NCBI GenBank assembly: GCA_026874595.1
Contig: JAPPUL010000079.1
Span: forward strand, 1,109,001-1,173,000
Source: Sipunculus nudus
Lineage: Eukaryota; Annelida; Sipuncula; Golfingiida; Sipunculidae
Reading direction: 5' to 3'
Length of the DNA stretch: 64,000 nucleotides
The notes under the pieces were generated by a model. The model was not told the origin of the DNA. It ran no database searches and saw nothing but the letters and a program-made list of their open reading frames with translations. Position numbers and translations under genes: made by a program. Shown one piece after another: positions 1-8,643 of this stretch. The stretch's first letter is position 1. Each line of letters opens with the position of its first letter.

Positions 1-680
1 TTTACAAGTCTATATTCAATCGATAATTTATTTGTATCAAAAAAGATATATGAAGCCCTATTATCACGATCCCTTGGCTGACCAACACTCCCAGGATTAA
101 TTAGATAATAGGAATCCTTGTTTAAAACAAAGTTATCAGAACCTCCTTCTCCTTCACTATAATTAATAGGAGATGTGGCAATAGCTCCTTCTGGACTTTT
201 ACACCATATCTTTTTTTCATGTGTATGACCATAAAAGCATATTTTAACTGAGTTATTCTCTTTTAAGTACTCTATGTTTTCTTTAGCCGCTTCTAATCCC
301 ATAATATACATGTTTCTGTTAATAAGTCCGCCATGCACCATGTAAAATTCACTGTCAACTTGTTTTATATCTTTAAAACTTTGCAATATTTCTTTGTAGG
401 AAGGCTTTAAGGTTTTATAAGTCCATCTGGCTGCTATAGATGCAGATATATTAAAATATAAACTCTCACTCAAATTAAATGCTGCATAATCATGATTACC
501 CAAAATACATATAGGCTCAAATGAGAATAAAAGCTCACAACACTCATTAGGATTTGCACCATACCCTACAATGTCTCCAAGACAAATAACTTTATCATAC
601 TTTAATGACTCAATATCCTCAAAAACAGCTCTCAAAGCCTCAAGATTAGAATGAATATCAGAAAGGATTATATATCTCAT
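1..680 (-). CDS. Metallophosphoesterase, YfcE/MJ0936-like (3' end off the window)
   Basis: Predicted cytoplasmic metal-dependent phosphodiesterase of the calcineurin-like superfamily. I read this frame directly: it opens with ATG at 680-678 and stays open to base 1, giving at least 226 residues with the C-terminus missing. The ordered metal-binding motifs of the family are present: SDIHSN near the N-terminus, then GDIVGYG, GNHD, a later VHGG and GHTH, then the INPGSVGQPRD signature of the YfcE/MJ0936 group. The family hydrolyses phosphodiesters, but the physiological substrate cannot be told from sequence. It is divergent from the FliG/MotA-like gene at 914 across a 233-bp AT-rich spacer holding a pair of direct repeats. 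The fold and family are secure, the substrate is not. Confidence 0.85.
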   Translation of the reverse strand, partial: MRYIILSDIHSNLEALRAVFEDIESLKYDKVICLGDIVGYGANPNECCELLFSFEPICILGNHDYAAFNLSESLYFNISASIAARWTYKTLKPSYKEILQSFKDIKQVDSEFYMVHGGLINRNMYIMGLEAAKENIEYLKENNSVKICFYGHTHEKKIWCKSPEGAIATSPINYSEGEGGSDNFVLNKDSYYLINPGSVGQPRDRDNRASYIFFDTNKLSIEYRLV

Positions 681-743
681 TGTAAAATAAATCCTAGATA
701 AGATATTGTTGGTTTTTATACTTAAAGTAAAAGGTTTATTTAA

Positions 744-854
744 TTAAGCATTTTATCTTATTTTTAAAAGTTCTTAAAAAAAAAAAAGTTATGTAGCTTA
801 TATGCACTTAGAGATTTATATTAAGCATTATCTTATTTAAAAAAATAGTTCTTA
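744..854. repeat. Pair of imperfect ~33-bp direct repeats in a divergent promoter region
   Basis: The copies at 744-776 and 821-854 share TTAAGCAT, then ATCTTATTT, an A-rich stretch and AGTTCTTA. Starts are 77 bp apart. They lie between the divergent metallophosphoesterase and FliG/MotA-like genes, so they could be binding sites or simply a local duplication in AT-rich DNA. No clear -35/-10 pair can be assigned; a TATAAT-like element lies near 876-881. Confidence 0.5.
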
Positions 855-913
855 TAAGCATATTGATATTATATTATTATAATAAAAATGGATGGTTAAG
901 GAGATAATGTTAT

Positions 914-1591
914 ATGAACTCTCTTAGTGAGATAACAAAGTGGCATCCTTTATCGTTGCAAAAATGGCTTCGGGAAATAGACGAAGAAGACTTACTTTTG
1001 GTTATGGGACATTTACCTGAAGGGCTTAGACATTTAATAATGGAAAATATATCAACACGTTTACGAAGTATTATAAGTGCATCGATAAAAAATAAAAATG
1101 AACACATATCAAAAAGAATAATAGAAAGAGCAAAAGAACGTATACTTGACGCTGCAAACGAACTTATAGATATGGGCGAGCTAAGCGAACCTGGTGAAGA
1201 TTCAGAAGAAAGTATTATAACCCAAAAAACTATACTTCCACCTGTTCTGACCTCAAATAATACAAGCGAACTTATAAATACCATAACTACCTTAAGTACT
1301 TATGCAAAGGAACGCGGAATTCTTGGGCTTGAAGAAACAACTCATCGTATAAAAGATCCTTTCTTGAAAGAGGCTATAGAACTAGTAATAGATGGTACAG
1401 ACCCAGATACTACAGAAGAAATATTAAAAAACCGCGTTGAGGCTATAGGCTATTATAGAGATTTGCTATATTCTATAATGATAGAAGGGGCACTTGGGAT
1501 ACAATCTGGTGACTCAACTTGGGAAATAGAAACAAAGATAAAATCACTACTGCCACCAGAAATGGGACAAAGTACAGAAGAAGAAAAATAA
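914..1591 (+). CDS. FliG C-terminal domain fused to a soluble MotA cytoplasmic-domain-like region
   Basis: A 225-residue protein with no membrane segment. Residues about 13-93 resemble the C-terminal domain of the rotor protein FliG: a helix LQKWLREIDEEDLLLVM rich in charged residues (K17, R20, D23, E24, E25, D26), then an N-S-R turn and a long closing helix ending DMGEL. Residues about 128-176 resemble the cytoplasmic loop of the stator protein MotA (GILGLEE, KDPFLKEAIELV, DGTDP, EEILKNRVE). Residues about 184-215 resemble the MotA tail after its fourth membrane helix (MIEGALGIQSGD, KSLLPP). The two proton-channel helices that lie between these segments in MotA are absent, leaving only residues 177-183. 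A linker at 94-127 joins the halves. ATG at 914 follows AAGGAG. A role in regulating or bridging the flagellar motor is inference; I know of no described protein with this layout. Confidence 0.72.
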   Translation: MNSLSEITKWHPLSLQKWLREIDEEDLLLVMGHLPEGLRHLIMENISTRLRSIISASIKNKNEHISKRIIERAKERILDAANELIDMGELSEPGEDSEESIITQKTILPPVLTSNNTSELINTITTLSTYAKERGILGLEETTHRIKDPFLKEAIELVIDGTDPDTTEEILKNRVEAIGYYRDLLYSIMIEGALGIQSGDSTWEIETKIKSLLPPEMGQSTEEEK

Positions 1592-1625
1592 ACAAGACTA
1601 ATACCCTAAGCTAATAACTTAGTAA

Positions 1626-2075
1626 TTATAGCTTTTCAACTTTAATAAGCTTATCACGAGAATCAAATCGCTTCCTCTCAACCAGCTTTAGTGAAGCATC
1701 ATAGCGATTTATATAATAATCAGTCAAAACACCATCTTTATACTTTTCAAAGCGAATAACACGTCCATTGACCTTATCATTATATCGTATAGTATGTACT
1801 ATGTGATATTTGTAATGAATGACCTTTAGTATATTACCGTTAAAATTAGTATATACCTTAAAATAGTTGGTATAGGTCTCAGACTGCTTTTTAGTGATTC
1901 TATCCTTGTGTATAAATTTAATTAGGTTATCATTCTCATAAATCCTATATTTAGAGAAGTATCTGACAAAAAGCCCATTTTCTTTATAAAAGTCCCGACA
2001 GGATATAATAGAACCAAGCAATATTAAACTAATTATAGTATATGAAAGATAAATCGTTTTACTACGTAAAAACAT
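1626..2075 (-). CDS. Putative lipoprotein of unknown function
   Basis: Short secreted protein with a type II signal: a basic n-region (FLRSK), a hydrophobic stretch and a lipobox ending SIISC. The ATG at 2075 is preferred because it places the positive residues at the N-terminus and has AGAGAG upstream; an in-frame ATG at 2096 would add seven residues. The mature part is rich in Tyr, Lys and Arg and contains a loose repeat of the form R-x-x-K-Y/F-x-x-x-D/G (IRFEKYKDG, LVERKRFDS), reminiscent of beta-strand YD/MORN-like repeats, but I do not recognise a family. It lies on the minus strand between two plus-strand genes and is probably transcribed alone. Confidence 0.6.
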   Translation of the reverse strand: MFLRSKTIYLSYTIISLILLGSIISCRDFYKENGLFVRYFSKYRIYENDNLIKFIHKDRITKKQSETYTNYFKVYTNFNGNILKVIHYKYHIVHTIRYNDKVNGRVIRFEKYKDGVLTDYYINRYDASLKLVERKRFDSRDKLIKVEKL

Positions 2076-2242
2076 CTGAGCACTCTCTAAATACATATTG
2101 ATAAACTAAAGCTGCCTTATCATATTCAAAGTATACTAAAGAAAGCTAAAAGGAAGAATTATAAAAAATTTTAATTATCTTTAAGCTGCAAAGTCGTCTT
2201 TAAAAAAAAAAAGAGTCTTACAAGGAGCGAGGAGATATAAAA

Positions 2243-3598
2243 TTGTCAAAGTTATGGGAAAAGTCGGATTATAAGGCAGTTAACAAAACGCTTGAGCGCT
2301 ATGAGGTGGGGGAGGATTACAAACTTGACCTTGAGCTTATAGAGCTTGATATAAAAGCAACTTATGCGCATTGCATAATGCTAAAGAGAGTTGGGATACT
2401 AAAAAAAGAAGAACTTACTAAAATAAAAGACAGTCTAAAAAGGATTTTGAAAAGAAAAGACAAAATAGAGCTTAGGATAGAAGATGAGGATATCCACACA
2501 AAAGTAGAAAACATGCTTACAAAGGAGCTTGGCGATATAGGTAAGAAGATACACACAGGTCGCAGCCGAAACGATCAAGTACTTGTTGATTTACGTTTAT
2601 ACATAAAACAAGAGCTATTAGAAGTAACTAAACTTATATTAAGATTAAGTAAAGGGTTAGTTAAATTTGCCAAAGAGCATGAGTTTGTGCCGATGCCAGG
2701 ATACACGCACATGCAGCAAGGGATGCCATCTTCGGTAGGGCTTTGGTCCTCATCATTTGTAGAAAATCTTATAGATGAACTTACTTTATTAAAGAGCTTG
2801 TATGAGCTAAATGACATGAGTCCGCTTGGTTCTGGAGCAGGGTATGGGGTATCAATATATCTTGATCGGGAATTAACACAAAAGCTTCTAGGTTTTAGTC
2901 GACTACAAAGTAATGCATTATACTGTGGTAATTCGCGTGGGAAGTTAGAAAGTACGGTTTTAAGCGGTCTTTCAAGCGTTATGTTGGTACTAAACAAGAT
3001 AGCATGCGATATACTTTTGTTTACGACAAAAGAGTTTGATTTTTTTGAGATATCAGATGAGATAACTACGGGAAGTAGTATTATGCCGCAAAAAAAGAAT
3101 CTGGACGTACTTGAGTTAATACGCGCTAAAACGTCTAGCATGCTTAGTTTTGAATTTGCAGTCAAAGGGATAATAAGTTCTTTACCTTCTGGTTATAATA
3201 GAGATTTCCAGGAGACAAAAAAGTATCTTATGTCTGGCTTTGGGATGCTCAAAGACTCTCTTTTTTGTATGACTTTAGTAATAGACTGCATAAAGCCAAA
3301 GGAAAAGCAACTTATACGTGGCCACAGGCGTGATCTTTATGCGGCAGACCATGCTTATAAGCTCGTAAAGGAGGAGAACATGCCATTTCGCAAAGCATAC
3401 GCCTATGTGGGCGAGAATCTTTCTAAAATAGAGCTTGAAGATATAAAGGAAGTGATAAAAAAGCGTGATACAATAGGCTCAACAGGGAATCTAAATCTTT
3501 CTGGCTATAAGTCCGCTATTAGTAAATTAGAGAAAGAAAACGATATTAAAACAAAGCAATTTGAAACTACCCTAGATGCTATTTGGGATTACGAATAG
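2243..3598 (+). CDS. argH: Argininosuccinate lyase
   Basis: Cytoplasmic lyase that splits argininosuccinate into arginine and fumarate, the last step of arginine synthesis. The 451-residue length is normal for the fumarase/aspartase superfamily. Family motifs seen are HTGRSRNDQ at 104-112, GYTHMQQGMPSS near 154-165, SPLGSGAGYG near 193-202 and the signature GSSIMPQKKN at 277-286, which carries the flexible catalytic loop. Start is TTG at 2243, preceded by GGAG. Three bases separate its stop from the HAD phosphatase at 3602, so the two are probably co-transcribed. argG is not in the window. The coding strand is G-rich, unlike plus-strand genes beyond 5 kb. Confidence 0.95.
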   Translation: MSKLWEKSDYKAVNKTLERYEVGEDYKLDLELIELDIKATYAHCIMLKRVGILKKEELTKIKDSLKRILKRKDKIELRIEDEDIHTKVENMLTKELGDIGKKIHTGRSRNDQVLVDLRLYIKQELLEVTKLILRLSKGLVKFAKEHEFVPMPGYTHMQQGMPSSVGLWSSSFVENLIDELTLLKSLYELNDMSPLGSGAGYGVSIYLDRELTQKLLGFSRLQSNALYCGNSRGKLESTVLSGLSSVMLVLNKIACDILLFTTKEFDFFEISDEITTGSSIMPQKKNLDVLELIRAKTSSMLSFEFAVKGIISSLPSGYNRDFQETKKYLMSGFGMLKDSLFCMTLVIDCIKPKEKQLIRGHRRDLYAADHAYKLVKEENMPFRKAYAYVGENLSKIELEDIKEVIKKRDTIGSTGNLNLSGYKSAISKLEKENDIKTKQFETTLDAIWDYE

Positions 3599-3601
3599 CT
3601 T

Positions 3602-4306
3602 ATGCTGGATAAAGAGACTTATAAAAAGTTAAACAAAGTAAAACTTATAATATTTGATATGGACGGAGTACTTGTAGATGTTTCAAGGTCCTACATAGAA
3701 ACGATACTTAAAACAGCAAATCATTTCTGCATAGGTTTTGCAACACTGGCTAAGATAAAGGAATTAAAAGCACTTGGCGGGTTTAATAACGACTGGGCCT
3801 TAACAATAGAACTAATAAAGAGGAGCGGTGTAAGGATAAAAGATGAGGAAGTAATTGAGAAGTTCCAAAGTATTTATTGGGGAGCTAATGGCAATGGTCT
3901 TATCCAGTCTGAAACATGGCTTATAAAAGATTATATACTAAAGAAGCTTTATAATTTATATAAGCTTGCAATATTCACGGGACGACCAAAACAAGAAGCA
4001 TTATATACTCTTAAATTAAATAATGCATTTGAGCTTTTTAATCCTATAGTGGCTATGGAAGATGTTGAGCTTGAAAAGCCATCGCCCGATGGAATATATC
4101 GTATACTACGTTTTCATAAAAACATAAAAGAAGATGAAGTTTTATATATAGGCGATACAGTAGATGATATGCAAGCAGCTAAAACAGCTGGTATACATGC
4201 AATCGCTATTGCTCCATTTAATACGACACATATTATGAGAGAGCTTGGTTTGGCAATTATAAACGATATAAACGCTTTGTACACCATTCTAAATATCGCT
4301 AAATAA
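3602..4306 (+). CDS. HAD-superfamily phosphatase (subfamily IA)
   Basis: Predicted small-molecule phosphatase of the haloacid dehalogenase fold, 234 residues. Motif I is FDMDGVLVD (nucleophile D19, acid/base D21), motif II is FTGRPK, motif III includes EKPSPDG and motif IV is IGDTVDD. The run DVSRSY followed by GGFNNDW matches a HAD-IA group that also occurs fused to histidine-pathway enzymes, so histidinol-phosphate or a related metabolite is a possible substrate, unproven here. It follows argH by three bases. The last 78 bases, from 4229, are the first copy of a 224-bp tandem repeat; three further copies of this 3' end lie downstream. Its stop lies just beyond the ancestral dapA stop (4301-4299), so the two genes were originally convergent and overlapping. 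Confidence 0.85.
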   Translation: MLDKETYKKLNKVKLIIFDMDGVLVDVSRSYIETILKTANHFCIGFATLAKIKELKALGGFNNDWALTIELIKRSGVRIKDEEVIEKFQSIYWGANGNGLIQSETWLIKDYILKKLYNLYKLAIFTGRPKQEALYTLKLNNAFELFNPIVAMEDVELEKPSPDGIYRILRFHKNIKEDEVLYIGDTVDDMQAAKTAGIHAIAIAPFNTTHIMRELGLAIINDINALYTILNIAK

Positions 4307-5123
4307 GGCTATACTTTTGTAGTTCTTTTTTTAGTATGTCATATGAATTAGATGCTATATTACAAACAGGTGCTCGCACTTCGTTAGAACAATGACCCAT
4401 AATAGCCAATGCCTCTTTTACTGGAGCCGGGTTTGTTTCTATAAACAAGGCTCATATTATGAGAGAGCTTGGTTTGGTAATTATAAACGATATAAACGCT
4501 TTGTACACCATTCTAAATATCGCTAAATAAGGCTATACTTTTGTAGTTCTTTTTTTAGTATGTCATATGAATTAGACGCTATATTACAAACAGGTGCTCG
4601 CACTTCGTTAGAACAATGACCCATAATAGCCAATGCCTCTTTTACTGGAGCCGGGTTTGTTTCTATAAACAAGGCTCATATTATGAGAGAGCTTGGTTTG
4701 GTAATTATAAACGATATAAACGCTTTGTACACCATTCTAAATATCGCTAAATAAGGCTATACTTTTGTAGTTCTTTTTTTAGTATGTCATATGAATTAGA
4801 CGCTATATTACAAACAGGTGCTCGCACTTCGTTAGAACAATGACCCATAATAGCCAATGCCTCTTTTACTGGAGCCGGGTTTGTTTCTATAAACAAGGCT
4901 CATATTATGAGAGAGCTTGGTTTGGCAATTATAAACGATATAAACGCTCTGTACACCATTCTAAATATCGCTAAATAAGGCTATACTTTTGTAGTTCTTT
5001 TTTTAGTATGTCATATGAATTAGATGCTATATTACAAACAGGTGCTCGTACTTCGTTAGAACAATGACCCATAATAGCCAATGCCTCTTTTACTGGAGCC
5101 GGGTTTGTTTCTATAAACAAGGC
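4229..5123. repeat. Four tandem 224-bp copies spanning the 3' ends of the HAD gene and dapA
   Basis: Copies begin at 4229, 4453, 4677 and 4901, each exactly 224 bp after the last, the final one ending at 5123. Each holds about 78 bp of the HAD gene end and about 150 bp of the dapA end, with both stop codons. The HAD gene terminates in copy 1 and dapA in copy 4, so neither is broken; copies 2 and 3 are non-coding relics. Copies are nearly identical. The outer two share GGCAATT and GATGC where the inner two have GGTAATT and GACGC; copy 4 alone has GCTCTG and CTCGTACT. This array fills the gene-free stretch 4307-4970. Confidence 0.95.
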
Positions 5124-5843
5124 ATTAATTAAATCTAAATATTTATAATGCAAATCAGATGCTTTTGTAAAATCATTCTTATTACAATATGATATAAGCT
5201 CAGCTACTTCCTTAGGCATTATATTTGAAAGCACAGAGATTACCCCACAACCCCCTATACTGTATAGTGGTACTGTTAAAATATCGTCTCCTGAGATAAG
5301 CAAAAAATCCTTCCCACACTCTTTTCGTATCTCCATCGCTTGCGAAAGCGAGCCCGCTGATTCCTTTACTCCTATTATATTTTTATGTTTACTAAGTCGT
5401 GCCATTGTCGTTGGCAAAATGTTTACTGCTGTTCGCCCGGGTATGTTATATAGTATTATCGGTATGGATATTTTGTCTGCAATGCTTGTAAAATGTCTAT
5501 ATAAGCCTTCTTGTGTCGGCTTATTATAATACGGACTTACCAGTAATACCCCATCTGCTCCCACCTCTTGTGCATGCTTACTAAACCTAAGTGCCTCTAA
5601 TGTGTTATTTGATCCCGTGCCCGCAAGTACTTTTACCCGCTTTCTTACTCTCTCCACCGCAAAGCGTATTACCTCATTATGTTCCTCATCCGATAAGGTC
5701 GGCGACTCACCCGTCGTCCCACACGGCAATATACCATCAACTCCCCCAGCTATTTGCATCTCTATATGCCTTCCAAAAGCAGTGTAATCTACTTTCCCAT
5801 CCCTAAACGGTGTTACTATGGCTGTTGTTAATCCTTCAAACAT
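4971..5843 (-). CDS. dapA: 4-hydroxy-tetrahydrodipicolinate synthase
   Basis: Condenses pyruvate with aspartate semialdehyde, the first committed step to diaminopimelate and lysine. At 290 residues it is a full-length class I aldolase of the DapA family. K160 in GVKESAG is the Schiff-base lysine, with T43/T44 in CGTTGES, Y132 in LYNIPGR and R137 completing the known active site. Start is ATG at 5843 with an AAGGAG-like element upstream. The last 153 bases lie in copy 4 of the 224-bp tandem repeat, and three extra copies of this gene end follow downstream. It is convergent with the HAD gene and divergent from the ChaN-like gene. Confidence 0.97.
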   Translation of the reverse strand: MFEGLTTAIVTPFRDGKVDYTAFGRHIEMQIAGGVDGILPCGTTGESPTLSDEEHNEVIRFAVERVRKRVKVLAGTGSNNTLEALRFSKHAQEVGADGVLLVSPYYNKPTQEGLYRHFTSIADKISIPIILYNIPGRTAVNILPTTMARLSKHKNIIGVKESAGSLSQAMEIRKECGKDFLLISGDDILTVPLYSIGGCGVISVLSNIMPKEVAELISYCNKNDFTKASDLHYKYLDLINALFIETNPAPVKEALAIMGHCSNEVRAPVCNIASNSYDILKKELQKYSLI

Positions 5844-6029
5844 TTTCTCCTTCCTAATAAGCTTTTTTCATTCCCTTATAACAAAATATGCGTCTCTTTG
5901 GCTCTTCGTTTTGCTATGTAACTAAATATAGTAATTTTAATTTTTCCTTTTGGAAACTTTATTCTTTATTTTTATTTATATATGTTTGTCTTTTAAGTAT
6001 TAATTTGTTTTGTGAGGTTTGGACTTATT

Positions 6030-6953
6030 ATGTTTACTAAAAAAAATACCCCTCTTATCCTTCTTACCTTTATCATTACCACTGCTTTGTCTTTTTCATG
6101 CTCTAAGAATTATAAGTATTCCTTAAACGATGCTCCATTCCATATCCTCGATTTTAACAAGAAGCACTTGATCTCTTATGAAAAGTTTATCAATAAACTT
6201 GCACAATACCAAATTGTCTTTATCGGGGAACTGCATAATAAACAGTTTATTCATGATATGGAGCTTAGCATTATAAAAGATATATATAAGAACAAAATAG
6301 ATTCAAACAAAAAAATTATTATCTCTATGGAAATGTTTGACCAAGATGTTCAAAAACACATAAATCTCTTCTTGAATAATAAATCTGATACCAAAACTTT
6401 TATCAAAAATACAAAAGCTTGGTCGAACTATTTAAAGGCTTATCACCCCATTATCTTGTTCGCTAAAAAATACAAGATAAAAATATTAGCTATGAATACT
6501 CCGAGAGACATTCGTAGACAAGTTGTTAAACAGGGTACTAAGAGTTTTAACTTAATTGACAAAAACTTTAAACCAACTTTTGACATTTGGAATGACCTTG
6601 TTTATGAAAAGTATTTTTTTGACTCGTTCCCAGCCCAGGCCCATCTAGCTAATACTTATAATCGCTTTCTTAAAAACTTCTTTTATGCTTCCATTCTTAA
6701 AGACTTTAACATGGCTAGTGCTATCGTTAACTCGATAAAGGATACAAATTATACATTGATTTCTATCAACGGAAAGTTTCATTCAGACTATTCTATTGCT
6801 ATCCCTAACCTAATTAGAAAGATTGCTGACGCTAATTCTATACCTACTTCTATTGCTTCTGTTTCTTTTGTCACTACAAAAAAATATTCAAACTTTTATA
6901 ATAATTACTCCGTCAATGCTAAAATTGCCGACTTCATCTTATTCAATAACTAA
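6030..6953 (+). CDS. ChaN/Tiki-superfamily lipoprotein
   Basis: Probable exported lipoprotein of about 307 residues. The N-terminus has a basic segment, a hydrophobic helix and a lipobox ending LSFSC. The mature part has the ChaN/haem-binding-uptake signature: IVFIGELHNKQFIHDMEL near the start, ISMEMFDQDVQ, a segment around LKAYHPIILFAKKYKI, and a closing GKFHSDYSI. In the family the Glu and His residues of the first motif bind metal or haem; Tiki relatives are metalloproteases. I chose ATG 6030 because it gives a clean signal peptide; an in-frame GTG at 6012 adds six residues. The ORF lies on the presumed lagging strand and is Asn/Lys/Phe-rich like other such genes here. It is followed by a hairpin terminator. 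Confidence 0.75.
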   Translation: MFTKKNTPLILLTFIITTALSFSCSKNYKYSLNDAPFHILDFNKKHLISYEKFINKLAQYQIVFIGELHNKQFIHDMELSIIKDIYKNKIDSNKKIIISMEMFDQDVQKHINLFLNNKSDTKTFIKNTKAWSNYLKAYHPIILFAKKYKIKILAMNTPRDIRRQVVKQGTKSFNLIDKNFKPTFDIWNDLVYEKYFFDSFPAQAHLANTYNRFLKNFFYASILKDFNMASAIVNSIKDTNYTLISINGKFHSDYSIAIPNLIRKIADANSIPTSIASVSFVTTKKYSNFYNNYSVNAKIADFILFNN

Positions 6954-6975
6954 ACCCTTTTCTATTCTTGTTTTT

Positions 6976-7013
6976 AAGCCATTCACTTTTTTCAACAATG
7001 TGTGGCTTTTTTT
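6976..7013 (+). terminator. Rho-independent terminator after the ChaN-like gene
   Basis: AAGCCA at 6976-6981 pairs with TGGCTT at 7003-7008, with an inner CAC/GTG extension after a small bulge, followed by a run of seven T. It lies 22 bases after the stop codon. Confidence 0.6.
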
Positions 7014-7210
7014 ATACACTTGCTCTTTTATAAACAAAATAATACGCCATCCATACATATATTAAATTATATGTTTTCCCCTAACTCCCTTTATTCACGC
7101 CATTTATAATCTCATATTTTAAAAATGTTTTTACCGCTCTTCTTGTCTTGTTGGCACGCTTTTTGATGTATATATGCAGAAACTATAATAAATAGAAAGA
7201 AGGATTAATT

Positions 7211-8086
7211 ATGATAAGTTCACAAACTAATTGCAAATATTCTAACGAGAACGTTAATAAAAACGAAGAGTCTGAATCTTCTTTCTCGCATTATTTAAAA
7301 GATATTTCCAATTATACTTTATTGTCTTTTGACGAGGAGAAGGACCTTTCAAAGAAAATTAAAAACGGGGATATGGACGCACTTGAAAAACTTATCAACA
7401 GTAATTTACGACTAGTTATTAAATTTGCTAGCTCTTTTGCTAGAACAGGCTATAACCTTGATGACCTCATACAGGAAGGGAATATTGGTCTTATGCGTGC
7501 TGCTCAAAAATATGATCATAACAAAAATGTTCGCTTTGCTACTTATGCCAGCCAGTGGATTAAGCAGACTATAATCCGTTCTTTACAAAAAGATTCTCCC
7601 ATAAGATTACCTTATAGAAAAGAATATATGATTAAAAAACTAAATGATATTTCTAGGCAGTTCATGGAGGAATATGAACGTGAGCCGGAACTTCAGGAAA
7701 TCGCTAATAAGATAGATGTCTCTGTTTTGATCTTAAGGCAAGCTCAGAAATATAAAATATCTGTTGTCCCTCTTAATTATAAGACGGCTAATGGCACTGA
7801 CTTCGATATCGAAAACATTACCCCAAGTGCTGTCGATAACCCGTTAGATTCATTGCTCAAAAAAGACCTTACTTCTGAGATGAATAAGGCTTTAAATACT
7901 TTAAGTCCTAAAGAAAAAACAATTATTCAATACCGATTCGGCCTGGGCAAACAACAAAAACAAACTCTTAAAACTATCGGAGACAAATTTGGAATCTCGC
8001 AAGAGAGCGTTAGGCAGATTACTTCAACTAGCCTTAAAAAACTTAAGGCGACTTATCTTTACCTTGAAGACTATATGACAGGATAA
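7211..8086 (+). CDS. RNA polymerase sigma-70 family factor
   Basis: A 291-residue sigma factor of the RpoD/RpoS/RpoH type. Region 1.2 lies about 25-55, region 2 about 62-131 (DLIQEGNIGLMRAAQKYD, then FATYASQWIKQTI for promoter melting and -10 contact), region 3 about 145-200 (EREPELQEIANKIDVS) and region 4 about 228-285, with the -35 helix-turn-helix TLKTIGDKFGISQESVRQI. It lacks the long N-terminal region 1.1 and the non-conserved insert of housekeeping RpoD, so it is probably an alternative group 2 or 3 sigma. ATG 7211 follows GAAAGAAGG at a good distance. It is transcribed alone and converges on acpP across a perfect hairpin. Which regulon it serves cannot be told; spirochaetes use such factors for stress and stage switching. 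Confidence 0.9.
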   Translation: MISSQTNCKYSNENVNKNEESESSFSHYLKDISNYTLLSFDEEKDLSKKIKNGDMDALEKLINSNLRLVIKFASSFARTGYNLDDLIQEGNIGLMRAAQKYDHNKNVRFATYASQWIKQTIIRSLQKDSPIRLPYRKEYMIKKLNDISRQFMEEYEREPELQEIANKIDVSVLILRQAQKYKISVVPLNYKTANGTDFDIENITPSAVDNPLDSLLKKDLTSEMNKALNTLSPKEKTIIQYRFGLGKQQKQTLKTIGDKFGISQESVRQITSTSLKKLKATYLYLEDYMTG

Positions 8087-8128
8087 AGAGCAATTATCAA
8101 GCAATTATCTTACTTTCACCCTCTGAAT

Positions 8129-8162
8129 AAGACAAAGAATGGTATTATACATTCTTTGTCTT
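8129..8162. terminator. Bidirectional hairpin terminator between the sigma gene and acpP
   Basis: A perfect 13-bp stem: AAGACAAAGAATG at 8129-8141 pairs with CATTCTTTGTCTT at 8150-8162 around an 8-base loop. It lies between the convergent sigma-factor and acpP stops with T-rich or A-rich flanks either side, so it can end both transcripts. Confidence 0.85.
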
Positions 8163-8178
8163 GTCTTTATTCTATGCC

Positions 8179-8421
8179 TTATTCTGTCTTTGCGTATTGT
8201 TCTATATATTTAAGAACATCTTTAACCGTTAGTATCTTTTCTACTTCTTCATCCGGAATCTCTATATCAAATTCATCTTCAAGTGCCATTATTAGTTCTA
8301 CTATATCTAGAGAATCACATCCCAAATCATCTATGAAGGACGCATCCTCAACTATCTCCCCAGCCTCCACATTAAGCTTGTCTAATATTATTTCCTTTAA
8401 TTTTTCAAAATGTTTAGACAT
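8179..8421 (-). CDS. acpP: Acyl carrier protein
   Basis: Carries growing acyl chains for fatty-acid and lipid A synthesis. It is 80 residues long, the normal size, and strongly acidic. The phosphopantetheine site is S37 in [20 protein letters not shown]. The usual Ala before Asp-Ser-Leu is Cys35 here, a mild variation. Four-helix ACP spacing is intact and the C-terminus is [10 protein letters not shown]. The gene stands alone rather than beside fabF or fabD. It is convergent with the sigma-factor gene and separated from the divergent sco1 gene by about 220 bp of T-rich DNA in which I see no other feature. Confidence 0.95.
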   Translation of the reverse strand: MSKHFEKLKEIILDKLNVEAGEIVEDASFIDDLGCDSLDIVELIMALEDEFDIEIPDEEVEKILTVKDVLKYIEQYAKTE

Positions 8422-8643
8422 TAATTATTCCTCCAGCCTTGCTTTTCTACATCCATATTGTCCAAGGCGTATACCTGTTCAATCTCTAGTAATATAAATA
8501 CTCTTAACCTTTATGTCAACTTTTATTTTGCTTCTTAGAAAAATATAACAGAAAAATATAACAACAATATTGTTAACAGCTTATTTTGCTTATCTTAACT
8601 TTATTTTATTTTTCTTTACCTTTTTTTTGTTATTATCTAACTT

